From: UBA11606 sp049437325
GTDB lineage: Bacteria > Actinomycetota > Acidimicrobiia > Acidimicrobiales > Aldehydirespiratoraceae
Direction: 5' to 3'
Assembly (NCBI GenBank): GCA_049437325.1
Contig: JBMTIM010000002.1
Span: 94,513 to 158,512 of the forward strand
DNA length: 64,000 bases
Shown: one piece after another, positions 8,765 to 17,088 of the stretch
Layout of the letters: the number at the start of each line of letters is the position of its first letter
How positions within the stretch are numbered: position 1 is the first letter of the stretch
The notes under the pieces: model-generated
Database searches by the model: none
What the model saw: only the letters and a program-made list of their open reading frames with translations
Told to the model about the DNA's origin: nothing
Program-made: the position numbers and the translations under genes

Positions 8765-9582
8765 GTTCCCTTTGCACCGTACGAATCGGATCCACCACGC
8801 GAGCAGGCCGGGTCGAGGGCGACGACATCGTCATCCTCGACGCCGCCGATGTCGGCGCCGTGCTGCGGACCGGCAACCGGACCGAGACCGGAGACGCCAT
8901 TCCGCGGGCCACGGCTGATCTGGCGCCACTGATCCTTGCGCCCGACAAGATCATCTGTGTCGGTCTCAACTATCTCGACCACATTCGCGAGACGGGTAGC
9001 GAGACTCCTGCCGCTCCGACCTACTTTGCGAAATTTGCGAACGCACTCATCGGTGCCCGAGACAACATGGTCCTGCCATCGGTCGACGTGTCGACCCGCA
9101 TCGACTGGGAAGCCGAGCTTGCAATCGTCATCGGGGCTCCGGTCCGACACGCATCCTCGGCCGAAGCCTTGGCCGCAGTGGCGGGCTACACCGTCTTGAA
9201 CGACGGTTCGGTACGTGACTACCAGCGTCGGACGAAACAGTTTCTTGCCGGCAAGACGTTCGAGGGGCTGACGCCGGTCGGGCCGGTGTTGGTATCGGCC
9301 AGCGAGCTCGGCGACGGCAGTGGCCTTGCGATCAGGTCGAGTGTCGACGGAGTGGTCAAGCAGGACAGCAATACCGACCAGCTGTGCTTCACGGTCGTCG
9401 ACATCGTGAAAGACCTCTCGACGATCACCACCCTCATGCCCGGCGACATCATCGCAACCGGCACGCCCGGCGGCGTCGGTGCCGCCCGTACACCGCCCGA
9501 GTGGCTCGGTGATGGTTCGATCGTCCGCTGCGAGATCGAGAGCATCGGCGCAGTCGAGAACCGCTGCGTGCTCCCGGATTGA
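8761..9582 (+). CDS. Fumarylacetoacetate hydrolase family protein
   Basis: 273-residue FAH-superfamily enzyme. These are Mg-dependent hydrolases, isomerases or decarboxylases of beta-diketo acids. Motifs: KIICVGLNYLDHIRETG, the metal-site segment DWEAELAIVIG, GYTVLNDGSVRDYQ, and MPGDIIATGTPGGVG at the C-terminus. ATG 8761 overlaps the aminotransferase stop (ATGA), so the two are co-translated. The pair could act in sequence on an amino acid whose 2-oxo product is cleaved, which is inference. Close relatives include 2-hydroxyhepta-2,4-diene-1,7-dioate isomerase-like proteins. Confidence 0.87.
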   Translation: MSSLCTVRIGSTTRAGRVEGDDIVILDAADVGAVLRTGNRTETGDAIPRATADLAPLILAPDKIICVGLNYLDHIRETGSETPAAPTYFAKFANALIGARDNMVLPSVDVSTRIDWEAELAIVIGAPVRHASSAEALAAVAGYTVLNDGSVRDYQRRTKQFLAGKTFEGLTPVGPVLVSASELGDGSGLAIRSSVDGVVKQDSNTDQLCFTVVDIVKDLSTITTLMPGDIIATGTPGGVGAARTPPEWLGDGSIVRCEIESIGAVENRCVLPD

Positions 9583-9583
9583 G

Positions 9584-10135
9584 TCAGTCCGAGAGCCGAG
9601 CGGTGATCTCGGCCACGATCTCGTCGACGGTCCGATCATCGGTGGCCACCGTTTCGAACCGGCCGTAGATCGCAGCTCGATCGGCCAACAACTCGGCGAT
9701 CCGCTGCTCCGGATCAGCGCCGGCCAGGAGCGGTCGTTCGTCGATCCCATCGGCGATGACCCGAGCCATGATCGTTCTCGGTTCGGCTCCGAGGCAGAAG
9801 ATGCGGCCGGTCGCCGCCAGCACCGCTCGGGTGTCGTCCCGAGTGAGCATGCCGCCACCCGTTGCGATCACGAGGTCGCTGCGAGCAGCGAGTTCTTTCG
9901 CCACCTGTTGCTCGAGCGCACGGAATCCCTCTTCGCCGATGGTGGCGAAGATCTCGGCGATCGACCCATGGACATCGACGATGGCATCGTCGGTGTCGAC
10001 GAAGTCACGCCCGAGCACAGCGGCGAGGGCGCGGCCAACTGCGGTCTTTCCGGTGCCCATGAACCCGGTGAGCACGATGTTCGGCGCACCGGCGCGGTCG
10101 AGCGCCTCACCGGTCTCGTTGCGTCGGTGCCCCAT
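9584..10135 (-). CDS. aroK: Shikimate kinase
   Basis: Phosphorylates shikimate at the 3-OH in chorismate synthesis. The 183-residue P-loop kinase has Walker A GFMGTGKTAVG (about residues 24-34), DTDDAIV for the shikimate-site Asp, and the GGG motif in VIATGGGML. Typical length is 170-180 residues. No other aro gene is nearby; many actinobacteria place aroK beside aroB/aroC, so this copy is separated. It lies 30 bp downstream of the NamZ-like gene on the same strand. Confidence 0.92.
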   Translation of the reverse strand: MGHRRNETGEALDRAGAPNIVLTGFMGTGKTAVGRALAAVLGRDFVDTDDAIVDVHGSIAEIFATIGEEGFRALEQQVAKELAARSDLVIATGGGMLTRDDTRAVLAATGRIFCLGAEPRTIMARVIADGIDERPLLAGADPEQRIAELLADRAAIYGRFETVATDDRTVDEIVAEITARLSD

Positions 10136-10165
10136 GACCTCCGACGGTACACCGTGCCCGGACCG

Positions 10166-11518
10166 TCACGGCCGGGGTTCGGGGTACAGCAAATAGCGTT
10201 GTCGAGCATTGTCGAAGACTGCGAGCTCGTCCTCCCAACCCGCAATGACATCGGCCGCACCAGCTCCGGCTGCAAGCTCGTCCACCAGGCGGGTCGTGCC
10301 TGCGAGCAGCGTCATCATCGATGGTCGGGCGATGTACACATCGTCGCCCAGTTCTTGTCGGCGGGCCTCGTTCCAAAACGCTTCGAGAATGTGAACGCCC
10401 ACCTCCACCGGGTCGAACGTCGCCGCATCGGTGATCGTGATCCGGACTCCATGCACCTGTTCGCCGTTGAGTCGGGGCTCCGCCGTGCGACCCGGGAGCG
10501 GACCCGGCGTGAACGACACGGCAGCGAACTCGACCCCGGGCAGGCGGCGGGAAACGAGATCGGCAGCAACCACGGCTGCATCGGCCCACGGCGCCCCGAC
10601 CTGCTCGAACGTCAACCGGGTTCCACCGCCGAACGAGATCGAGGTGGCTTCGAGGAGCACCGTGCCCAGGTAGACGACGGCCGCCGTTGCCGTCTGAAGT
10701 CCGGGCGACGGTGGAACCCAGTCGAGTCCGGTGTCGTTCCAGCCCATCCCTCGTTGCCAGCCACCGAGAGGCACGACATCGAGGCGAAGATCCTCGACCC
10801 CATCGATCCAACCTTCCCCAACGATCGCCCGTGCCAGTTCACCGGGTGTCATCGCATAGGCCGCTGCGATCGGGAACTGGCCGACAAACGACACGTGCTC
10901 GGCCTCGAGGACGAAGCCGGACGGCTCGACGAGCCCGGACGGGTCGGGACGATCGAGCACCACGAATCGAAGGCCGGCTTCGCTGGCTGCCTGCATCGCA
11001 AGACCCATGGTCGAGATGTAGGTGTAGAAGCGGCCACCGACGTCCTGTAGATCGAACACGATCGTGTCGATACCGTCGAGCATCTCCGGTGTGGGCCTCC
11101 GGGTTTCGCCGTACAGGCTGAGAATCGGCACACCGGTTGCGGCGTCGACCTCGTCGGCGATCTCGGCCCCAGCGCCCTCCGTGCCTCGAACACCGTGTTC
11201 TGGCGCAAACACGGCGACCAACTCGACGTCGGGCGCCTCATGGAGGACATCGATCAGATGGCGACCACCCACCACCGATGTCTGATTGGCGATGAGCGCC
11301 ACCCGATCGCCGGCGAGCGCGATGAAGCCCGAGTTCACGAGTCGCTCGGCGCCCACCATCACGACCGGGGTCGGCACCGTCGTCGTGGATGCCGTGTCGA
11401 CCGCCACCGGCACCGACGTCGTTGTGGCGCCATCACCCACCTCGACCTCGGTGGAGCAGGCCGCAACCACCGATGCGATCGCTGCGATCACAGCGATCGA
11501 TCGTGCGCCTCGTAACAT
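10166..11518 (-). CDS. NamZ-like exo-beta-N-acetylmuramidase (DUF1343), lipoprotein
   Basis: 450 residues. The N-terminal signal sequence has a lipobox VVAAC (Cys about residue 21), then a Thr/Val-rich linker to residue 50, so it is a membrane-anchored extracellular protein. The rest is the DUF1343 family, whose characterised member NamZ of Bacillus removes terminal MurNAc from peptidoglycan fragments. Motifs: GDRVALIANQTSVVGGRHLI, VFAPEHGVRGTEGAG, VFDLQDVGGRFYTYIS and VVLDRPDPSG. The substrate is inferred from the family. A secreted NagZ-like glycosidase sits 7 kb away. Confidence 0.85.
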   Translation of the reverse strand: MLRGARSIAVIAAIASVVAACSTEVEVGDGATTTSVPVAVDTASTTTVPTPVVMVGAERLVNSGFIALAGDRVALIANQTSVVGGRHLIDVLHEAPDVELVAVFAPEHGVRGTEGAGAEIADEVDAATGVPILSLYGETRRPTPEMLDGIDTIVFDLQDVGGRFYTYISTMGLAMQAASEAGLRFVVLDRPDPSGLVEPSGFVLEAEHVSFVGQFPIAAAYAMTPGELARAIVGEGWIDGVEDLRLDVVPLGGWQRGMGWNDTGLDWVPPSPGLQTATAAVVYLGTVLLEATSISFGGGTRLTFEQVGAPWADAAVVAADLVSRRLPGVEFAAVSFTPGPLPGRTAEPRLNGEQVHGVRITITDAATFDPVEVGVHILEAFWNEARRQELGDDVYIARPSMMTLLAGTTRLVDELAAGAGAADVIAGWEDELAVFDNARQRYLLYPEPRP

Positions 11519-11588
11519 TCCTGAGTTGTAGCACTGCTCGGTCGGCGACGATCTGCGCCATCATGAAGCCCGTGCCAGGGAGGCCGAG

Positions 11589-12566
11589 ATGAACGCACAT
11601 GCCATTCGCATGACCACGACCGGAGGACCGGAGGTCCTCGACTATGTCGAGATCGACGTTCCTGACCCCGGGCCGAACCAGGCGATCGTGGCGGTGCAGG
11701 CGAGCGGCGTGAACTTCATCGACACCTATCACCGGTCGGGTCTGTACGACGTCCCACTCCCGTTCACGCCGGGCTCGGAGGGAGCTGGCGTCGTCGCTGC
11801 CGTCGGCACCGACGTCGAGACGGTGGCAGTGGGTGACCGGGTCGCCTGGGTCGGGGTGGCGGCAAGCTATGCATCGCACGTCGTCGCCGATGCCGGGATG
11901 TTGCTGCGGGTTCCCGACGATGTCGAACTCGAGACCGCAGCAGCGATCCCGTTGCAAGCCATGACCGCCCACTATCTGATCACCGATACCTACCCCCTTG
12001 CCCCCGGTGACACCTGCCTCGTTCACGCCGCTGCCGGCGGGACGGGCCGGCTGATCGTCCAGATGGCACGGTTGCGTGGCGCCCGAGTCGTCGCCACCGC
12101 CGGCTCCGACGAGAAGCTCGAGCTCGCACGTGCTGGTGGTGCCGAGCATCTGATCAACTACCGGGAGACCGACATCGTCGCAGGAGTCGAAGCGGCGGTG
12201 GGCAAGGACGCCATCGATGTCGTCTACGACGGGGTCGGTGCAGCGACGTTCGAGGCCGGACTTGCCGTTCTGCGGCCCCGCGGGGTGATGGCCACGTTCG
12301 GCAACGCATCGGGTCCCGTGCCGCCGGTCAGTCCGCTCTCGCTCATGCCGAAGTCCCTTTTTCTCACCCGACCCAGTCTGTTCAGTCACCTGCTCAGCGA
12401 CGACGAGCGGCTCGGTCGCTGGAACGAGATCATCGGCTGGGTGCAACGCGGCGAACTCGAGATTCGGGTCGGTCACACCTGGCCGCTCGCCGACGCCGGG
12501 GCAGCACACCATGCGCTCGAATCGCGCGCAACGACCGGCAAACTGCTGCTCATTGCGGGAAGCTGA
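11589..12566 (+). CDS. Zinc-less NADPH:quinone oxidoreductase (MDR family)
   Basis: 325 residues, Qor-type medium-chain reductase that passes a hydride from NADPH to quinones or enones. N-terminal GroES-like domain with VNFIDTYHRSGLY and FTPGSEGAGVVAAVG; cofactor domain with HAAAGGTGRLIVQMARLRGA (about residues 145-165) and VYDGVGAATFE. No catalytic zinc Cys/His set is present, as expected for Qor. First gene of a compact four-gene unit; the next start is 4 nt after its stop. Confidence 0.9.
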   Translation: MNAHAIRMTTTGGPEVLDYVEIDVPDPGPNQAIVAVQASGVNFIDTYHRSGLYDVPLPFTPGSEGAGVVAAVGTDVETVAVGDRVAWVGVAASYASHVVADAGMLLRVPDDVELETAAAIPLQAMTAHYLITDTYPLAPGDTCLVHAAAGGTGRLIVQMARLRGARVVATAGSDEKLELARAGGAEHLINYRETDIVAGVEAAVGKDAIDVVYDGVGAATFEAGLAVLRPRGVMATFGNASGPVPPVSPLSLMPKSLFLTRPSLFSHLLSDDERLGRWNEIIGWVQRGELEIRVGHTWPLADAGAAHHALESRATTGKLLLIAGS

Positions 12567-12570
12567 GAAC

Positions 12571-13530
12571 GTGACAGCTCTTCTCACCGCATTCGATGCC
12601 CTCGTGGCCCGCCAGGCGGCTGCGCTGGCTGCGCCTGGGATCTGGTTCACCGGAGAGGAGCAGGTTGCGATCGCTCGCGAGGCTCGCGCCGCCCGGGCGG
12701 GTCGGCCCGGAGCCGCCGACCTTCCGGACGCCGTGGCCGACGCAAGCCGCCGAATCGCAACCGAGGCCTGGACGATCCGACCCGACGACATCGCAGCGTG
12801 GGCCGATGCCGGTCTTCGAGCCGAGGCCTACGTCGAGGTCCTCTCGATCGTCGCCCGCTGGACTGCGCTCGACACGGCGGCATTCGGGCTTGCGCTGGAC
12901 GACCCTGTCCTGCCGGTACCGCTGGACGGCCTGCCGAGTCGAGCGGTGGTCCCCGACGCTGCGATCGATCAGGGATGGGTCCCCACCGTGGGGACAGCCC
13001 ATCCGCTGACTGCCCTCACGGCGATCCCGGGTGGGCTCGAACTGCAGTTCGATGTCCACAACACGCTCTACCTGTCGATCGACGACATGGGAGACCCGCT
13101 CGCCGTGCGAGACGGCGCCACTCGCGCCCAGATCGAGTTGGCTGCGGCCCGAACGTCGTACCTCAACGAATGCTTCTTTTGACTGCTTTCCCATGCAGGA
13201 ATGCTCCGTGCGAGCCTTCATGAGACAGGCCACGAACTCCATGCGCGCGTGATCAAGGAGGGGTGCGGTACCTGTGGGGTGCCCGCCGGCAACGACATCC
13301 GCGCCCTCGTCGACGCCTGTGTCCTGCGGGATGTGGACGAGTACCCGGACGCACGGGTGCGTACCGAGCTTCGACTCGGTCGCGACACCGCCGACCGGAT
13401 TGTGATGGTGGCCGCCAACTTCGAAATGATGAATCGGCTGCTGGATGCGATCGGGGTACCCGTCGCAGCAGCCACGACCGGACTCGCCGCCGAAATGGGG
13501 CTCGTCATCCCCGAGCATCTCCGACCATGA
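12571..13530 (+). CDS. AhpD-like alkylhydroperoxidase-related protein, probable selenoprotein with in-frame TGA
   Basis: Read through the TGA at 13180-13182, this is one 319-residue frame from GTG 12571 with no other stop. Residues around it are NECFF-[TGA]-LLSH. C201-x-x-TGA204-x-x-x-H208 superimposes exactly on the CxxCxxxH redox motif of AhpD/carboxymuconolactone-decarboxylase-fold peroxidases, so TGA replaces the resolving or peroxidatic Cys. A SECIS-like hairpin follows (13196-13222). A further CGTC pair lies at C232/C235. The last codons overlap the next gene (ATGA), implying that the 3' part is translated. AhpD-like CxxU selenoproteins are known from microbial selenoproteome surveys. 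Otherwise it would split into 203- and about 109-residue pieces. A nonsense mutation is the main alternative. Confidence 0.78.
13196..13222 (+). promoter_or_regulatory. Candidate bacterial SECIS hairpin
   Basis: Begins 13 nt after the TGA. Outer pairs are CA/UG, then GAA/UUC, then GCUC/GAGC, interrupted by one G.A and one U.C mismatch. The apical loop CGUGC (13207-13211) has G at position 2 followed by U, starting 25 nt after the TGA. The spacing, the short upper stem and the early loop G fit the loose bacterial SECIS consensus recognised by SelB. Folded by eye only. Confidence 0.55.
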
Positions 13531-13946
13531 CACTCCAGTATCTCCTCGACCGACTCGCAATCGCTGACTTCCTCACGACGTACGCCCACGCCGTCGACAC
13601 CAAGGACTGGGATCTGTACCGAACCCTCTTCACCGCCGACGCACACATCGACTACACCGCCGCCGGTGGGATCGAGGGCTCGGTCGACGAGGTCGTCTCG
13701 TGGCTGACAACCACGATGGAGATGTTCTCGGCCACCCAGCACCTCGTGAGCAACGAAATGGTCACGATCGACGGCGACACGGCGACCGTTCGGGCGATGT
13801 TCTTCAACCCGATGCACTTCGCCGGCGACGATGCCCCCTCGTTCGAATGTGGGGGTTGGTACAACCACGAGCTCATTCGCCACGGCGACGGCTGGCGCAG
13901 CATGCGGCTCTGGGAGGATGTCTCCTGGACCACCCTGGGGACATGA
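13527..13946 (+). CDS. SnoaL-like / NTF2-fold protein
   Basis: 139-residue protein of the SnoaL/limonene-epoxide-hydrolase-like fold, which includes dehydratases, isomerases and small ligand-binding proteins. Visible: LLDRLAIADFLTTYAHAVDT then KDWDLYRTLFTADAHIDYTA, typical of the N-terminal helices and Asp-rich pocket; H-rich segments FNPMHFAG and GGWYNHELIRHGDGWR follow. Its ATG overlaps the stop of the AhpD-like gene. The substrate is unknown. The operon partners (redox enzymes, acyl-CoA ligase) suggest catabolism of a cyclic or aromatic compound, which is inference. Confidence 0.8.
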   Translation: MTLQYLLDRLAIADFLTTYAHAVDTKDWDLYRTLFTADAHIDYTAAGGIEGSVDEVVSWLTTTMEMFSATQHLVSNEMVTIDGDTATVRAMFFNPMHFAGDDAPSFECGGWYNHELIRHGDGWRSMRLWEDVSWTTLGT

Positions 13947-13947
13947 C

Positions 13948-15525
13948 ATGGCCGCACCGTGGGCCACGATCCCGGCACTGATCGACGACGCAGCCGACCG
14001 CTTTGCAGCGAACGAGGCCATGGTCGACGGCGACATCCGTTGGCATTTCGTCGAGCTGCGCACCGAGATCCGCCGAGCGGCAGCTGCGCTGATGGCGAGT
14101 GGGGTCGAGCGGGGCGACCGCATCGCCGTGTGGGCACCGAACTGCTGGGAGTGGGCGGTCGCTGCGCTCGGCGTCCACGTTGCCGGTGGAATCGTCGTTC
14201 CCATCAACACCCGTTTCAAGGGTCGCGAGGCGGGATACGTGATCGAGTCGAGCAAGGCTCGCCTCCTCTTCACCGTGACGGACTTTCTCGACACCGACTA
14301 TGTCGCAGTCCTGTCGGAAGCCGGAGTGCCCGCCACCCTCGACGAGATCATCGTCCTCCGAGGCACCGTGCCCGATGCTGCGGTTGCCTTCGCCGACATG
14401 CTCGATCGGGGCAGGGACATCGCCGACCACGCCATCACCGAGCGCGCAGCGATGATCACTCCCGACGACCTGTGCAACATCATGTTCACCTCGGGCACCA
14501 CCGGTTCCCCCAAGGGCGCCATGCTCACCCACGGTGCCACCTGTCGGGCGTTCAAGTCATGGGCCGATGTGATCGGTCTCGATCAGGACCGCTACCTGAT
14601 CGTCAACCCGTTTTTTCACTCGTTCGGACTCAACGCCGGCATCCTCGCCTGCCTCATGACCGGATCGGTGATGGTTCCTCACCCGGTGTTCGACGTAGCC
14701 CAGGTGATGCAGCGGGTTCCCGAGGAACGGATCTCGATGCTGCCCGGGCCGCCGGCGATCTACCAGACGATCCTCAATCACCCCGATCTCGACTCCTTCG
14801 ACCTGTCGTCACTTCGACTTGCCGTCACCGGTGCCGCCGCGATTCCGGTCGAGATGATCGTCCAGATGCGCGAGGTGCTCGGCTTCGAAAAGGTCGTGAC
14901 CGGCTACGGGCTCACCGAATCGACGGGGATCGCCACCATGTGTCGACACGACGACGACCCCGAGATCATCGCCAACACGTCGGGTCGGGCGATCCCCGAC
15001 GTGGAGGTGCGGGTCGTCGATCCCGATGGCAGGGAGGTCCCCCGAGGCGAACCAGGTGAGATCGTGGTGCGGGGCTACAACATCATGGTCGGCTACCTCG
15101 ACGATCCCGCCAAGACAGCCGAGACGGTCGACGCCGAGGGCTGGCTCCACACCGGTGACATCGGCGTGATGGACGACGGTGGCAACATCGACATCACCGA
15201 CCGGGTGAAGGACATGTTCATCAACGGCGGGTTCAATGCCTATCCCGCCGAAATCGAGAACCTCATGACGATGCATCCCGATGTCGCTGCGGCCGCCGTG
15301 GTGGGGGTGCCCGACGAACGCCTCGGCGAGGTCGGCTACGCCTTTGTGATCCCGACCACGGGCACGTCTCCGAGTGAGGACGAGATCCTGACGTGGTGTC
15401 GCGCCGAGATGGCCAACTACAAGTGCCCTCGCCACATGGCCTTCGTCGACGAGTTCCCACTCAACGCCAGTGGCAAGGTCCTCAAATACGAGCTGCGCGA
15501 GCAGGCGATCGCTTCACTTCCCTGA
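13948..15525 (+). CDS. Acyl-CoA synthetase (AMP-binding, FadD3-like)
   Basis: 525-residue adenylate-forming ligase that activates a carboxylic acid to its CoA thioester through an acyl-AMP. Motifs: P-loop MFTSGTTGSPKGAMLTHG (about residue 182), GYGLTESTGIATMC (A5), GWLHTGDIGVMDDGG (A7), DRVKDMFINGGFNAYPAEIE (A8), and the catalytic Lys in NASGKVLKYELRE. The ATG at 13948 is one base after the SnoaL stop; earlier in-frame starts would overlap it. Overall pattern resembles FadD3/FadD17-type ligases of actinobacterial steroid or ring catabolism. Substrate not determinable. Confidence 0.88.
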   Translation: MAAPWATIPALIDDAADRFAANEAMVDGDIRWHFVELRTEIRRAAAALMASGVERGDRIAVWAPNCWEWAVAALGVHVAGGIVVPINTRFKGREAGYVIESSKARLLFTVTDFLDTDYVAVLSEAGVPATLDEIIVLRGTVPDAAVAFADMLDRGRDIADHAITERAAMITPDDLCNIMFTSGTTGSPKGAMLTHGATCRAFKSWADVIGLDQDRYLIVNPFFHSFGLNAGILACLMTGSVMVPHPVFDVAQVMQRVPEERISMLPGPPAIYQTILNHPDLDSFDLSSLRLAVTGAAAIPVEMIVQMREVLGFEKVVTGYGLTESTGIATMCRHDDDPEIIANTSGRAIPDVEVRVVDPDGREVPRGEPGEIVVRGYNIMVGYLDDPAKTAETVDAEGWLHTGDIGVMDDGGNIDITDRVKDMFINGGFNAYPAEIENLMTMHPDVAAAAVVGVPDERLGEVGYAFVIPTTGTSPSEDEILTWCRAEMANYKCPRHMAFVDEFPLNASGKVLKYELREQAIASLP

Positions 15526-15618
15526 GGCTCCACAGCACGCTCAGCAGGAGCGGGCCACCTCGGCGCTCGTTAGAGTCCGGTCTGATCGAGGCGCTGACCG
15601 CCCGGATGACGAGGACCC

Positions 15619-17049
15619 ATGAGCAACACCGGTAGCGACTATTTCGACCGATGGCGAGAGGCCGAAGCAACCGCCGAGCTGATGATCCCGATCCTCGGTC
15701 GTCTGTACCGCGAGAACGACGTGATTGTGTACGTCTACGGCCGCAAACTGGTGCGGGCACCGATCGAGATCATCAAGGCGCACCGGTACGCCCGAAACGT
15801 CACCGGGCGCGAGTTGTCGATCCAACAGACACTGCCGGTGCTGCAGGCACTCGCCGACATGCAACTCGATTCGGCCAAGGTCGACCTTGGCAAACTCACG
15901 GACGGGTACGCCGATGTGGGGGGCGATCTCGACGCCTACCTCGCCGAGGCGCTCCGTTCGGTCACCACCGGTCATGGGCGCCTGCTCGAAGAGCCCACCG
16001 ACGTCGTGCTCTACGGCTTCGGCCGCATCGGCCGTCTCTTGGCTCGCATCCTGATCGAACGAGCCGGATCGGGAGCCAAGCTGCGGCTTCGCGCCATCGT
16101 CCTTCGGCCCCAGAAGGGCAACGACATCGAGAAGCGGGCCAGCCTGCTGCGGCGCGACTCGGTCCACGGACCATTCGCCGGCAGCGTCATCGCCGACCCG
16201 GACAACAACCAGATCATCGCCAACGGCAACCCGATCACGTTCATCTACGCCGCCCAGCCCGAAGACATCGACTACGAGGCGCACGGGATCAAGAACGCAA
16301 TCATCATCGACAACACCGGAGCCTGGCGCGACATGGACGGTCTGAGCCGGCACCTGAAGGCGAACGGCGCCGCCCGGGCCGTACTCACAGCACCGGGCAA
16401 GGGCGAGGTCAAGAACATCATCTACGGCGTCAACCACCATGTGCTCAGCGACACCGACACGATCGTGTCGGCCGCATCGTGCACCACGAATGCGATCGTC
16501 CCGCCGCTGAAGGTGATGAACGACACGTTCGGCATCGTCGGTGGTCATGTCGAGACGATCCACGCCTACACGAACGACCAGAACCTCACCGACAACTTCC
16601 ACAGCAAGGAACGCCGGGGTCGGTCCGCACCGCTCAACATGGTCATCACCGAGACCGGTGCTGCGTCTGCCGTGGTGAAGGCCCTCCCGGAGTTGGCCGG
16701 CAAGCTGACCGGCAACGCGATTCGTGTTCCGGTTCCGAACGTCTCACTCGCCATCCTCAACCTCACGCTCGAGCGTGCTGTCAACCGCGACGAGATCAAT
16801 GCCGAGCTGCGCAACGCGTCGATGAGCGTCGACCTCGGCGAGCAGATCGATTACACGACCTCGACCGAAGTCGTGTCGTCCGATCTTGTCGGCGCCGAAC
16901 GCACCGGCATCGTCGATGCCCAGGCAACGATCGCCGACTCGAACCGCTGCGTGCTCTATGTCTGGTACGACAACGAGGCGGGCTACAGCTACCAGGTCGT
17001 CCGCCTCGTCCAAGAGATCGCCGGGCTTGCGTATCCGCGCGTGCCCTAG
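15619..17049 (+). CDS. gapB: Glyceraldehyde-3-phosphate dehydrogenase, long GapB type
   Basis: 476 residues, about 140 longer than classical GAPDH. An N-terminal helical extension of roughly 125 residues precedes the Rossmann start VLYGFGRIGRLLARIL. Catalytic C288 lies in SAASCTTNAIVPPL. NDQNLTDNFHSKERRGRSAP and the C-terminal YDNEAGYSYQVVRLV are standard GAPDH motifs. Size and extension match Corynebacterium GapB, reported as a mainly NADP-linked gluconeogenic enzyme; transfer of that role is inference. An AGGAC site lies just before the ATG. TAGAGT at 15571-15576 is a possible -10 with a true 5' leader. Confidence 0.92.
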   Translation: MSNTGSDYFDRWREAEATAELMIPILGRLYRENDVIVYVYGRKLVRAPIEIIKAHRYARNVTGRELSIQQTLPVLQALADMQLDSAKVDLGKLTDGYADVGGDLDAYLAEALRSVTTGHGRLLEEPTDVVLYGFGRIGRLLARILIERAGSGAKLRLRAIVLRPQKGNDIEKRASLLRRDSVHGPFAGSVIADPDNNQIIANGNPITFIYAAQPEDIDYEAHGIKNAIIIDNTGAWRDMDGLSRHLKANGAARAVLTAPGKGEVKNIIYGVNHHVLSDTDTIVSAASCTTNAIVPPLKVMNDTFGIVGGHVETIHAYTNDQNLTDNFHSKERRGRSAPLNMVITETGAASAVVKALPELAGKLTGNAIRVPVPNVSLAILNLTLERAVNRDEINAELRNASMSVDLGEQIDYTTSTEVVSSDLVGAERTGIVDAQATIADSNRCVLYVWYDNEAGYSYQVVRLVQEIAGLAYPRVP

Positions 17050-17076
17050 CACTTCACTGCGACGGGGTGCCGCCAC

Positions 17077-17082
17077 TACGGT
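17077..17082 (+). promoter_or_regulatory. Putative -10 element (TACGGT) of SRPBCC gene
   Basis: TANNNT ending 6 nt before ATG 17089, with no Shine-Dalgarno sequence between; consistent with a leaderless transcript. Confidence 0.4.
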
Positions 17083-17088
17083 CACCCC

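Noticed and set aside
13180..13182. TGA as a simple nonsense mutation making a pseudogene
   Set aside because: It remains the main alternative, but the exact motif position, intact 3' frame, downstream coupling and hairpin make recoding more likely.
13183..13198. CTGC/GCAG mini-hairpin directly after the TGA as the SECIS
   Set aside because: Only 4 bp, starts immediately at the TGA and has no G early in the loop; the 13196-13222 fold fits better.
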